A stretch of DNA of 64,000 nt from Micropterus salmoides (taxonomy: Eukaryota; Chordata; Actinopteri; Centrarchiformes; Centrarchidae). The stretch lies in assembly GCF_014851395.1 (NCBI RefSeq), contig NW_024040040.1:9672711-9736710 (forward strand), read 5' to 3'. The position numbers and the translations under genes were made by a program. How positions within the stretch are numbered: the stretch's first letter is position 1; the number at the start of each line of letters is the position of its first letter. Positions 13,400 through 25,999 of this stretch are shown one piece after another. A model generated the notes under the pieces. That model was not told the origin of the DNA. It ran no database searches and was given only the letters and a program-made list of their open reading frames with translations.

Positions 13400-14049
13400 T
13401 TCTCTCACATTACAGAGGCCAAAGCAGCATCCCCTCACTGCCCCTGTTGGCTTATAGACCCTGTCAGTGAACAGAGCCAGCAGCAGGCGGCCTCATGCCA
13501 CTGTGCCATGTGGCGTGGCCTTGGAAAGATCACCATTTTCATAATGAGGTGTCAATAAGGATGACGGATGATGTCTTTCCTCTCCGCCTCAGTTTGCACT
13601 CCAAGGTGCTGGGACTTGGCAAACGGGGCCAGAAGGAAATCAGACAGCAGAGGAAATGTGGGAGATGTGGGCAGCGTGACTGAGTCGCATGTTTTTCCAT
13701 CTCTCCCATTAACAGAGACATCAGCTGTGACGCAAGCGCAGAGAAGTGCCACAGTCCCAGATATTACTGCCAGGACCAGATTTGCTGATTTCTTTGGTCT
13801 TAATAATCTGATTCCCACTCAGTCACTGGTGTTAGTCAACACCCAGAAAGGATATTACATATATTATTAAATTTTTTTTGTGCTGTGGGCCAGTAAAATT
13901 GTATTTATGCTCATTTTAATTGTTTCATTGTCTCATTGCTTCCTCCTCCGCTGCATTTCTTTGCGTCACTACAAAGCCTCTGTCGCCATGGCTCCACACA
14001 TGTTTTAGCTACAGGTGCATATTGCATCCAGAGCTGCGTCTGCTTTTGT

Positions 14050-14208
14050 AACCTGGAGCTTGAGTTTACCAGTTGTTCCTTGGGAAGAAATGATGCCTCA
14101 TGGAGTGAAAAAAAAAATTCCGTACCCACAAAAGACGAATATTTATAATAATGTCAATCATTTATGGAAATGCATACAGAAAACCTGGAGCTTGAGTTTA
14201 CCAGTTGT
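14050..14208 (+). repeat. 27-bp direct duplication (14050-14076 and 14182-14208)
   Basis: The same 27 bases, beginning AACCTGGAGCTTGAG and ending CCAGTTGT, occur twice in the same orientation with starts 132 bp apart. The intervening sequence is unrelated. Confidence 0.9.
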
Positions 14209-15298
14209 ACAGTGGTTGATTTTGAATCAGCAGCTATTTTATTGACAGCTTTCATACATGACTTCCACTACAGTGGACAGAAATTTGGATTTTGAGCCCC
14301 TTAAGTTATAGTCCTACGTCGTAACCACCACGTGGCAGACCCCCCAAAGCGTTGTCTACAATTCCTTGATTATTATCCTTGTATCTCTGTCGTTTTGATA
14401 TACTACATCATAAATTCAAAATAGGGCGAAGAGGAGATGCACCAAGTATCTCAACTGTAAAATCTTTTTATTCTCAGAAAACAAACTATTTTTCATCTAA
14501 ATGGGATGTAAGAAATTATTTTTAATGATTTACTTCTTGTACATTTTCTTCTGTGACTGAAAAAACATCTGTCCACTCCAGTTGTGCACCAAAGGGTATA
14601 TTTTGCCTTATTTTGTATATTTTATTTAAAATTATGATATAATTTGCACTTGAATAACTATATGTGTATTCATGAGTTCCATTTAATGACTTTCCTATTG
14701 CGGTGGACACATTTTAAAATAAAATATATTGGAGGGGAAAAGTCTATATAGGAAAAGTTTTTCACTTGTTTAAAAGTAAAAATAAACAAAAAACACTGCT
14801 TTGTGGTTTAATAATTCATGCATGAATTCATGAGAACATGTTTTTAAAAAAAGGCTACAGGGATGTTAAGAAAGTGAACATTGTCTTTTGTGCGAATTTG
14901 ACAGCTGGACCGTGTTAATTCTCCCCAAACAGCCAATACTGTGCAGACATTAGCTGTAAGCTAGCTAGCAACAGACTGTGTTTATGGAAGTGTGTCTGTG
15001 TGTTTTGTGTTCAGCTCAGCCTCTGACTGATTCACCATATACTCTGGGTTTTCTGCTATTTCCCTGCAGCCTTTCTCGCTTTTCCTCTCGTCTCTGTAGC
15101 GGATTCATAAAGCCCAGGGATTCTGAATACTCATTTTACTTGTCAGTATTTCTGCTCTAATGTGGCTCTGTGGACTGCAGTGTGTGCAGGGGAGCAGCAG
15201 CATGCTCAATTGACCAATCAGACAGAAATATGAATGGGGAATATTTAGACTTTTTATTATTTAATTAAGTTTTTCAAAATATTGTATATACTTAAATA

Positions 15299-15985
15299 CA
15301 CTGAACAAAATTATAAACGCAACACTTTGGTTTTTGCCCCATTCATCATGAGCTGAACTCGAAGATCTAAGACTTTCTCTGTGTACACAAAAGGCCTGTT
15401 TCTCTCAAATATTGTTCACAAATCTGTTACAATCTCTGTTAGTGAGCATTTCTCCTTTGCCAAGATAATCCATCTACCTCACTGGTGTGGCATATCAAGA
15501 TGCTGATCAGACATCATGGGTTTTGTACAGGTGTGCAATACCCATGCGTAATACTCCAATGGCGTTTCAGAGAATTCGGCAGTACATCCAACCGGCCTCA
15601 AAACCGCAGACCGCGTAACCACACCAGCCCAGGACCTCCACATCCAGCATCTTCACCTCCAAGATCGTTGAGACCAGCCACCCGGACAGCTGCTGCAACA
15701 GTTGGGGAGCATAACCAAAGAATTTCTGCACAAACGGTCAGGAACCATCTCACGGAAGCTCATCTGCATGCTCGTCGTCCTCATCGGGGTCTCGACCTGA
15801 CTGCAACTTCGCACAGCCATTGAAGAGGACTGGACCAACATTCCACAGGCCACAAACAACAACAACATGATCAACTCTATGCAAAGGAGATGTGTTGCAC
15901 TGCATGAGGCAAATGGTGGCCACACCAGATACTGACTGGTTTCCGGACCCCCTCGGAGAAGACTTAATCAGATTACCAACCAATT
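15299..15985 (+). pseudogene. Truncated Tc1/mariner-superfamily (IS630-like) transposon with broken transposase
   Basis: A typical left terminus (CACTGAACAAAATTATAAACG) follows TA at 15297-15298. On the plus strand a shifted and deleted transposase is visible: RISAQTVRNHLTEAHLHARR followed by PHRGLDLT is the second helix-turn-helix region of an IS630/Tc1-type transposase. Farther on, in another frame, a C-terminal MQRRCVALHEANGGHTRY followed by a stop resembles the end of these proteins. The central catalytic region is largely deleted, there are frame changes, and the right terminal repeat was not found. It is therefore an immobile relic. I think it belongs to a teleost TcMar subgroup, but the exact family is not certain. 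Confidence 0.75.
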
Positions 15986-15989
15986 ATCG

Positions 15990-18340
15990 GTGTGTATGCC
16001 AACCTGAGGTGTTGCCAGTTTGAACTGTGCAGGAACTGGTGTTGTTTGATGTGCACTCCGTCTCTCCGGCAGACTTGTAATAGAGTTGGGTGTGCAGCTG
16101 CGTTCAGTAATTATTTTATCCAGTCGGGTATTCCTAATTACAAAATCATCCTGATGTCAGGATGGAAAGAAAATTACATTTTCACAAATAAAACTGAAAA
16201 GCTTTCATTTTATTTTGGGAACCACACTCCCGTACCTTACACACGGACTACATGTATGAAATTAGACAAGGAGATCATTTTACAAAATGGTTCTGGCCCT
16301 GGCCCTGATGATGACATGCTATTGAGAAAAATGTCAGTGCCTGTGAATTTTCCTTGAGGGTTGTTCTTACTGTTGCTTCATCTGTACTGACTGAGCTTTA
16401 CTGTGTCCCCAGTTACTGTGGTTTACATTAAAAATAAATTGTATCAGCTGGGTTTGAGATGTAGTACATACAGATCTTATACAGTGTACACCAGATTCCA
16501 GCTGTTTGGATGCTGAACACATTTTCGTGTAAAAGGCGTGGTAAAACCAGAAAGTGGCAGAGCGTAATTCATTGGCTTTCCTTTGAGAAAGGGTTGGGTT
16601 TAACCACTAGCATGTTAGCGGGGGAGGGGGTGCTACTCTTGGAATCCATTGCTGCCCTATTACAGTAAGAAATGCAGCTCATGAACATGCTGAAATCAGT
16701 CACGAGACCTTCAGCTTGGTTATAAAGTGCAGTTTTAATTAGACAAGCATGAACGTTTCATATTAGCAAAGTCGGGATGACAATATCTGCATATTAAACA
16801 CCCCAAGAGCTCCTCACATTAAGCATTTTTTATCTTTTTCCCTTCTCCTGCCCCACAGTGCCGCACTTGAATCCATTTTCCTTCTGAGTAAAACTTCAAA
16901 GTCCTTTTTGAGGCAGCTTATGTCTGAGTGCTTCTTATATGAAACAGCAAAATGTTTATGTGAGAAAAGATTCTCCTTAAAAAAATAAAAACTTCTTCTA
17001 TTTTTATGGCCTCCCATGCCTTTCATGGGTTTCAAGAAGACCCAAGCTCGAAGCATCAGTCATAGAAATAGATTTCCTCCAGAGGACATCCCCCATCTGT
17101 TAGGCAGAGTCTCACGACGATTGTGGTTAAAGTGTGATTCCCGAAGAAACAGAGTAAGGTTAAGCTGTCTTTTGCTGGTTGGAGATTGAACCGGCTCAAA
17201 CACACAGCATCTCGAACCAACACAGAAAGGAGAAGAACTGTGTTGTGCCAAAGATGTGAGTATAAACCTGTTATACTGACACGTCTTCACATTTCCCTCT
17301 GGTGCAGAAAATTAATTTCCACTTTCCAAGCACAGTTGGTCCAAGTTTGTAGATGGCCAGGACAGACATCACAAACGCCAAAATGAAGTAGGTAAAGCCC
17401 AAACCCATTACCATTAGCTGCCACAACACAGGCCATGTGATTACTTTTTTGTAGAAAAATTGCTAGGAGAGGAGATTCCCATATTATATGAATGCCTACC
17501 CATACATACCATGCAGGGTTTCATTCCCATGCGCTCCTTAGCCATATTCTCCAAACGAAAGCTTTAAATGTAACCACCCCATCTCTGCTCTTCACAGTTC
17601 TCAAACCACCATGTGTTTTTATAAAGAATATGTCAGATTTTGTATCGCGGAGACTGCTCTTTTCAGCTCAGTTACTTAGCAACAACATGACATATCACGC
17701 AAATAAAAACCCGGAGCCCTCAGTGGTGAGAAAACTTTGAAAAACAGAAGGACGTCTCAGTGATTGCTGCGATAAATCTGTCTCCCCCGGGCCAGCGTGT
17801 TCAAGGTGGGAGTGTCGAGCACAAGTTTTCCTCCCACAAAGGGCCATTAGCGCTGTTAGCACACCCTTCTTTAGTGATGGGAGTCATTAAAGGCATCAAA
17901 GCTCCGTGTTGCAGGACAAGAATGACAACTGGGTTGTCGTAGCTTAATTTTGCCATCGTCAAATGCCATTCATCAGGCTGCATGTCACGTCACTGACTGA
18001 CTTACTTACAGACAGCACCAGCTGGCAAGGTTAATTTAATTTAAAGTTAACTTAAGGAAAGTTGTTCAACATAGATTTTTTTTTTGCAACAAACCTCTGT
18101 GGGCTTTTCAGAAGTTTCAGATCTCTCTCAATGGGAACCCTGAAGCAATATTTGGTTTTCTGCTCACTTTTTGCATGAAATGAGGTTTTGTAAGGTTCCC
18201 TCATCAGTGCTAGCTTCTCTTGGGACCGTTCCTTATACATTATGCCATTCAGAGCTCGTGTCGTCTCGGCTAGCTTCGTCATACTTATGCTCCAGCTCTG
18301 CTTTGAAAATTCACAAATGGCACATTTAAAAAAAAAGACT
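15990..18340. other. Intergenic, nothing recognised
   Basis: Open frames up to 121 codons (15992-16357 plus) without recognisable domains; no RNA gene or repeat recognised. Confidence 0.45.
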
Positions 18341-18341
18341 A

Positions 18342-18470
18342 TTTATTTGTCATTTCTCCTTTACTTGATAGTGACAGAGAGAGATTGGATGGGCAGGAGA
18401 GAGGGTGGTAAGGACTCAGCCTAGTGGACGGTATCCAAGCTATCAGGTGAGCTAGGAGGGTGACCCAAAA
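18342..18470. repeat. Dispersed teleost repeat fragment
   Basis: Wording such as TTACTTGATAGTGACAGAGA, GGTGGTAAGGACTCAGCCTA and GTGGACGGTATCCAAGC is a recognisable teleost interspersed repeat. No coding capacity; ends uncertain. Confidence 0.45.
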
Positions 18471-19636
18471 ACGGCACATAGTTTGACAAATAGTTCCAAA
18501 TTGTGTGCTTGAATGAATGAATTAGGCAGGGTGTAATTTAAGACCTTGTCACTAATACCAAGGTATGCATTTAAGGGTTAATATCTGACTCCTGTGTGCT
18601 GTGATGGAGGTTAACCTGATTTGATGAAATAGAACAAACATCACCAACACCATTGGCTTTAAATCTGGTAACAAGTGTAGTTTGGCTCTTTCATCCGAGG
18701 ATTAAGCCTCAGTGGAAGGGGAAGGTTTTTGTGTTAGGCATTTAGGTCTTTTACCTGCCTGGGTTGGAGGTTTCTGCACATTCAAATAAAAGAAATCTCT
18801 CCTTTCTCTCCCTCTCTGAAAGGTGCCCTTTCACAATGCACCCTTTCACCCCTTGGATCTATATCACTCTACAGGGAAATTGAAAAGCTCTTATTATATC
18901 TGAATTAGCCTCTCAGGATTCGCTGAGTTTGATAGCACCTTTCATCAGTGCACCATGTTTTGCTCACACCGGAAGGTGTGTGAAAAGAAAAAAGCATGGC
19001 CTGAAGGCTTTTATATAGCTCACACTGGCTTTTGTACAAAAGCGCTCTATGTGTTGGACAGAAAATACCTACATATGCTATGGCCTCTGGAAACAGAAAC
19101 GTTACTTAAATGGTGCAGTGAATCAGTTATGCAGCAATCCATAGCAACACATGGATTTATTGTACAACACAGCATGAAATATAAAAGGGAGATGCATCTC
19201 TAAAGTTTCTTTTATTCCTTCAGGCTGTTTGGGTCCAGGGATCCTGCAGTTCTTTATAATGCTATAATGCTGTATTTTCATTACATTGTCCTAAATGAAA
19301 CAACCCCTGCCTACAAGCAATAGGGCCTATCATAGCTTAAACTTGCTGGTCAGGCCTATTTCATGGAAAAATACTGTTTTATTTTGCAAGTCAACATGAG
19401 GAGAAGGAAGAGGAAGATGAGGGGATGAAGAGTTATGAGCTAGAGATGAGGATAGACCATTAGGAATACCTGCTACAGGGTTGGAAAGAAGATAAATGAG
19501 AGGTCTGTGTTGCTCTGTTGGGTGGGGGACACTCCAGTGTTGACTTCCATTACTGAACCCTGTGGCAGAAAGCAGCCATGACAAACAGTGTAGGATTCAG
19601 CGGTCTAATTTCATACAAAAACAAAGTATGAGCTCT

Positions 19637-19840
19637 TTGGTTAGGTATAGGCAACAAAAGCACTTGGTTAGGTTTAGGAAAAAATTGTGGTTTGGGTTGC
19701 ATGAAGTCAGTAACACTATTTAAATAAGATCTATAAATAGGTAAGTGTCCTGGGTGAAGGTGCTTTGTTTGTTTGACCCATCAATCCATCCAGCCAAACC
19801 ACCTCCTTACGCTGCCTTTGTCGCTCTATATACTACATCA
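19637..19840 (+). repeat. GGTTAGGTTTAGG-type dispersed repeat, copy A
   Basis: Contains GGTTAGGTATAGGCAAC, CACTTGGTTAGGTTTAGG, GTGGTTTGGGTT and then GTCCTGGGTGAAGGTGC with CAATCCATCCAGCCAAACC. A copy in the opposite orientation is at about 31500-31705, and a fragment at about 23666-23735. Confidence 0.6.
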
Positions 19841-19849
19841 CCCGGCTTC

Positions 19850-22800
19850 CTCATGTGCTCCCATGATACGGCCACTAGAGGTTGCGGCCTAACTATTAAT
19901 GTGAATATGGGTAGCAATAAACCGCTTCACAGTCGACCAGACGGGCTGGTTTCAAGACAATGTAGCTGAAGGGGACACAGGAATGAGGACTGCAAAGACC
20001 GGTTCTATCTGTTGCAGATGCTCCTGCTGTGATGTTGCGAACATTGCTTCCATGCAGATCATAAATGGTGGCAGTGTCACGTTGCACAAATCTCTCGCGG
20101 GTTCACTTTCAAGTCAATACAAGCCTCGCATATTCTATTGGGTCACATATGGCTTAGTTTTGTGTTTTGTTAGTAAAACATGTGAAAATGCGCAAGAGGA
20201 AATGCTTTTATGATGCAAATCACAGCTTGTATGTTGCAAATCCAGTGAGACTGGCCCCATGTTCACAACAGAGCTAGCCCAGGCTCATTAGTCACTCCAA
20301 AAAAAAGCACAGTCATCTTGCATTTTCAAGCTTTCAGGTTTACTTCAATTAACCATTTTTTCCCTGTTGTTTTTGAGTTGTGGGTTCATTAAAACAAGCA
20401 GCCTCTCTCACATTACACATAATCATTTCACTAATTGTTAAAATTATTGACTATAAGAGCTTTAAAGCAATTGTCAGAAGCATATATAGGTGCCAGGAAA
20501 CAACAGCTAATTAATACCACATGATTGCTCAGTTGCATCAGTTAAGCTGATGTTGGCACAGGACTGTACTGTTTGTGTTTTCAGTACAAAAAGTTAATGT
20601 ATAAAATTAATTGTGGCTGAATTCCATTTAGCTGCTTCAGCTTCAGGGTCCTGGTATTGTGATTGCTGACTCACTGTCACACTGCCATGACTTACGAAGC
20701 CATTGTTAATTTTATTAGTAACACCTGTGCTTTTCCGACTATGACAAGTCAAAATGTCTACTACTGAAAAAGGCAGCCTGTGACATCTTTAGCGTAATTA
20801 ATGCAACTGATTAATCAGCTGGCACACCTGGTATTCATTAGCTGGTGTTTCCTAACACCTCTCTACTTGCTGCGGCTAAATGTTTTATGTAAAACAAAAA
20901 GGCTGAAACAACCATGACTCTCTCTTTTTTCTTTCTGTTTTGGTAGAAACTTTACTCTTTTAAAGTTTTTGAATAAACACTGGACAAAGTTAATCCTAAA
21001 ACAGGCTAAAACTAATATTGGCACATTACAAATGAACATAAGCCACTTAAATGACTAAACTCTCTGGAATTATTTAGATTTTCTACATATTATTTGTAGA
21101 AAAAGACATGTATAGCCATAATATGATTTAAAAAAGTAAAAAGTAATTTTTAAATCATAAATTTTAAGTAAGGATTTGCAATTCCTCATACCCACGACTG
21201 TTTTTCAGAGAAGAGCCAACTGACATCCATTACAACTGTAAACAGCATAGCTACCATTAATATTCAGGAAACGTGTCATATTTCACTGTGTGCTCTGACT
21301 GTGTAAAATATTTAAAAAGTCTCATGGACTTCTGCACCGCCTGAGAAAAAAACAAATGTGTTTCTGTTTTTACACAGTGCAAAATCCACGTCTTTAAAGG
21401 AGTTTTCTGGTCCGAGACGCTTGAAGTTGCGGCCAGGCGTGTTGCTATGGCAATAACTCCTGAGCATTCAGCCTCTTCTTCATCCCGGTCTGTGAAATGT
21501 GAGTTTTAACTTCCTTAAGGCCTCTCGTCTCCCGAGGACTTTAATTTATACCGTATTGTGTTCGCTGGGGAAACTGAATTGACATTGTTTGTTGTTATTT
21601 TTGTTATTCATCGCCCCTTTTCAAGTTTATTCACAGTCCAGCTCTCCTCTGCTTGAGATGAGAAAGTCTTTTAAACTTCAGTGGAGAAGGACTCATTTGG
21701 AGGCAGATATTATTTATCGTCTAGTAGACTTTATACCAGAAGCCTACTTTTCATCGAAGTAATCACACATGCTCTCACACACATAACATAAAGACGTAAT
21801 CATGTTTTTTCTCCCCCAACATTTATTTTTTGTTAAATAATTGGCATGAAAAAATGCGGTACGTGTAGCCATGAAAAAACAAGACTGCATCATAGTAATT
21901 GTACAGCGAAAGCAAAACATCACAAACATCAATAACCTCACATTTAAAACCTCTCACAGACATGAGAGCACGGTTCTGTTTCAACTAACAGACAATTACG
22001 CATTTTATAGTATTACAATGTAGCACAAGCAGGCACCAAAAGGAGTTCAGCAGACCTGGAGACTGCTCTGGTAAACATTTATCGCATGGAGACGTAAAAA
22101 CACAGACAGCTTCACCATCAAAGAAGTGTTTCCAATGCTAATAGGAGCTAAATATATGATTTCATCATCTCATCTCTGCGCCTGCTCGCTATCTCAGCAT
22201 CTCTCACTTTGTTGACTTACTTGTTTACTGCTTTACGATGGAGTTTTTTTCCCTAAACACGTAAAATGCTCTCTCAGAAGGTGTTAAGAAGTCTCAAAGT
22301 CCTTAAAAGAACAACTACTCCTCTTGTAACTCAACCGTTGAGAAGGAAAAGGAGCAGAGAAAGCTACCAGAAGACACATTTTCCCTTTTATTTTTCTTTA
22401 CAAAGACGAAATCTGTTAGGCTGAGCAAAAGGCGTACATGAAAAGGAACAGATGAGAGCCGGTTCTTTGACAACTCACATCAACTACAGTTCTTGGTATC
22501 ACTCACGTGCAGAACCTGTAGACAAAAACAAAATATTTAATTCTGTGCCTGAGGCGAAACTACAAAAATCTCTCTTTGCAATTATGAATTATTCTGCAGA
22601 AGAACAAAATAAAAAATTCAGCAGAGGCACATTTTACTTGCAGCCGTCCTCCAGGTAGCCATTATAAATAATTGAGAAACGTATGAGTTTACTTATGAGT
22701 GCTTTGTCAGTGTTTGCTGCTGGCTGAACATCCTGTAACTCCAAGCAGTAAACGTTTCAAGAACTAAGAAAAAGCAGCTTTGTTTGTAGCATTTTTAAGT

Positions 22801-23660
22801 AAAGATTTAGTGAGCTCAAGGTGAGCAAGGTGTGTAATCCTTCAATTAGAGTGGAAACATGAAAATCCTCAAAGTTAGAGGTTAACTGAGAGCCAAATCG
22901 TAATGAGCGGCTTAACGAGCAGATTATCTATTTGTAAGCTATTTGTTGGTGCTTGTAGAAGCAATTAAATTATTATCATACGTAGCTTTGAAAAGTGAAC
23001 GACATGCTCTCTTCTTTTAAGAGACACAAATGAATCATCAGAAATATGAGGGGGTTACTATTTCACTGCCAGATAAGTGGCATTTATGGAAGATGACGTT
23101 ACAGTCTTTTGTGTCCCGAGATGATCAAATCTTTTTCCTCGTGTGCTGCTAAACTGAAGAAGCAAATGAGGTGTGCTGTTTTTGACTCCTTGTGTGCCGC
23201 CTGAAGCTTCTAATGGGATTCTTGTTGAGGGAGGTAGAGATAAGAGTGAAACCAACTGTGTGCACCGTCCCATGCCTCGGCCTCATTTCAGTTTCAATTT
23301 GCATCGGGCATTGTTCTGGGGACGGGGTAAAAATTAGATTTCTCACATCAGAGACAGGGCTTTTTTTTTGGAGTCTGTAAACTTAACTGTGATATAGCAA
23401 AAACCTATTATTTCTGTAGCCTACTGTTTCTTTCAAGTGACTTTCACAGTTACTGAACAGAGGCCTGCAGTGGAAGTGCTCCATAAAGCCTGAAAGAAAA
23501 CATGTTACATTTTGGAAAATGTGTTTATTTACTTTTTAAGTGTATTTCCTAAAAATGAATTTGAATCATCGCTGCATTTAAAAAATTTGCCCATACTTGC
23601 AATAGACTTTCAAAAGAAAATAATGGCAAACAATACTTAATTGAAAACACAGGAAACAAA
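19850..23660. other. Intergenic, nothing recognised
   Basis: AT-rich sequence with only short frames and no recognised repeat family; conserved non-coding elements could not be assessed by eye. Confidence 0.45.
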
Positions 23661-23665
23661 CACAG

Positions 23666-23735
23666 TCTCCTGGGTGAAGTCCAGTTCTGAACCTCCTGTC
23701 CACCCAAACCACCTGCTTACTTTTGCCTTTTCTCT
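23666..23735 (+). repeat. GGTTAGGTTTAGG-type repeat family, fragment (copy B)
   Basis: CTCCTGGGTGAAGTCCAG and CTGTCCACCCAAACCACC match the second part of copy A at 19.74 kb in order and orientation. Confidence 0.5.
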
Positions 23736-24550
23736 TGTTTATAGTAGGCCTTCTTTTAGCATTTGCACCCCCAGTGCATACTATGACTAAAGGGTTCCAT
23801 GTACGTTGGTGCCAGATGCTGAAGGACGTGACGAAGTGTAGGCATTTGACGCCCTGGGAATGAGAATGACTGGGGAGCTCTATGACTGTGTGGTAAATAG
23901 CTAACCAGATATAAAATTCAACAAAAACAGCATTTTTTTCAAAAGCAAATTTTGGTCTCTCTTGCAGGCTTTTACCATAATGTTTACTATGCAAGGTTAC
24001 CCAGAAGTTTTACACTGTTCTTTCATAATGAACATGGCTAGAGACATATTTATTTTGTGATGTTGTAAATCTACAGGCAATGGAAAACAAAACAATACCA
24101 CCTCTGGATCAAGAGGCTTATCCTCATTATTCCCACTCAGCTATGGTCATTTACTTTAAGATTAAACTATAGGCTCCAATTTCATACCGTTCACAAAATA
24201 TTTGGATAAATACAAATTTGATGGAAGGTGAAAGGGTGCACAGACAGTGAAATAAATCCTGACTGAATCCACAAGGTTCTCCAAGTGCTGGCAAAGATAT
24301 GGAAATCACATTCCTTAATTACGAAAGCACACACAGAGTGGAAGCCGGCAGACGAAGTGTTTACAAGTGAGGCTCTGTTAGGGATTTTTGTGTGCCAATT
24401 GTCTGTCTGCGAGCCGAACTCGCCGTCACCTCTGCCACCGTCTGTAAACTGCTCTTGGACAGTGCTTGTGCCTGCAAATCTCAGCTGTCACCCACACGCT
24501 ATTGTCATTCATGTATTCCTACGCTTCTGCACTGAAAAAGGATAAAAAAA

Positions 24551-24587
24551 GGGAGGGTGGTGGGCGGTGGGGCTGCAGGGACAGGGA
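24551..24587 (+). other. G-rich tract, potential G-quadruplex
   Basis: Six runs of three or four G separated by 1-5 bases on the plus strand (GGG, GGG, GGG, GGGG, GGG, GGG). It fits the usual G-quadruplex pattern and stands out in an otherwise AT-rich region. Confidence 0.65.
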
Positions 24588-24964
24588 GTGCTAGGCGAAG
24601 AGAGGACATGAAAAAGAGGACCAAACTTGAAAGTGATAGGAAATGACAGCGCTAAGCTGTCAACGTACACCGTATGTAGGACAAAAGTATTACATCACAC
24701 TGCTTAACACAAATACAGATACTTTTGTGTTGCAGAGGCCAACTGATACAATTCTGTCTACTTTTTATCTTAATGGGGTGTTAAATTATTCACTGCAACA
24801 CTTTCATGTCCATATTTTGGCATAATTAACTGAATTTATGAATGAATTCATTTTTCTAAGGCAATCTGTAATTTGTTGATGAACATCATGTCCTGTCAAC
24901 AAAATAATATCTATCAATCACTGGACAACGTCAATTTACACATAGCTCATGAATCATTTTGCTC

Positions 24965-25110
24965 ACAATTTCTATATATGTCAGAGGTCGCACGCCTCCG
25001 GAGCAACTAGGGTTTAAGTGTCTTGCTCAGGGACACACTGGCAGATGTCTCACAGTGGGAATTGAACCCGGGTCTTATCCACCCCAAATCAAACACCTCT
25101 GCCTTAACAT
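24965..25110. repeat. Dispersed repeat with tRNA-like end, copy A
   Basis: TCTATATATGTCAGAGGTCG, GGAGCAACTAGG, GTCTTGCTCAGGGACAC and TTGAACCCGGGTC are shared with the copy at 52486-52665. TTGAACCCGGG resembles an inverted tRNA B-box, suggesting a SINE-like element lying in reverse. Confidence 0.6.
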
Positions 25111-25844
25111 TGAACACGTACTTCATGTGTACATAAAATTCAGTGGGTATTTAGAGGGTAACTAATGGATCATGCTAACTTTGCACTTGCCACCATTGTT
25201 ATAGAGTTTATGGAAAGCAGGCAAGCCTCCTAAAGTCCCTCCACATATGTTTAAATATTACATAAATTATTTCAAGTGCTTGCCTCTGAGTCTAAACCTA
25301 AGTAAACACACAAAGTAGCCACCTGGATAAGTTACTGCAGCTAACTGCATGAGGATCTACTTCTGCAGCTACCTATTCATCTTCACACTGGTTTGTTTAC
25401 ATGCAAGGCTGTGGCTTGATTTAGCATGTGTGCGTGCAGGAGAAGTAGTATGAGAGATTTGTTTGCGCTATTGTCTTCTAAGGAAATTAAATAAAACTAG
25501 GGTGCAAAGGGTTGTTAGTTATCAAGTGGACTATTATTAAGACTTCATAATAGGAGCTTCAATAGCTAATCCAGGAGGCTTCTTCTTGTGTTTACTTTCA
25601 TATGGAATTATTTATGTAAAATTTAAGTTAAATTTGAAATCTTGGGCTGCTTGCCCCAATATATGTTGTTTTGTTCAAGTGGCATTTCCGCAATAGTGCA
25701 AATGTAGCATGACCCATAGCCATAATTAAAAGAAAAGCACAAAGGTTAAAATAAAAATACATAAACTTTCCTTTAAATAAATATTTTTACATTTTCAGAA
25801 ATACGTTTATTCACATGCTTGATTACATAAACAAAATATTGGTC

Positions 25845-25975
25845 TTTTGCTAAGCTAAACTAACCGGCTGCTGACTATAGCATTTTATGAACAGATATCA
25901 GTGGTGTACGTCTTCTCATCTACCTCTCTGTCAGAAAATAACAAGTGTATTTACCCAAATGTCCCAAAACTTTAG
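25845..25975. repeat. Palindromic MITE fragment
   Basis: GCTAAGCTAAACTAACCGGC, TCTTCTCATCTACCTCTCTG and AAGTGTATTTACCC..AATGTC match the right arm of the family also found at 3.1, 9.95 and 46.8 kb. Confidence 0.6.
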
Positions 25976-25999
25976 CTTCAAAGCCCAACAGGGCTGTCA

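Larger units (their letters stand above)
12920..15298. other. Intergenic, few recognised features
   Basis: Holds a short CA microsatellite at 13376 and a 27-bp direct duplication at 14050/14182. The overlapping open frames at 13.5-14.2 kb on both strands lack domains and look non-coding. Confidence 0.45.
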
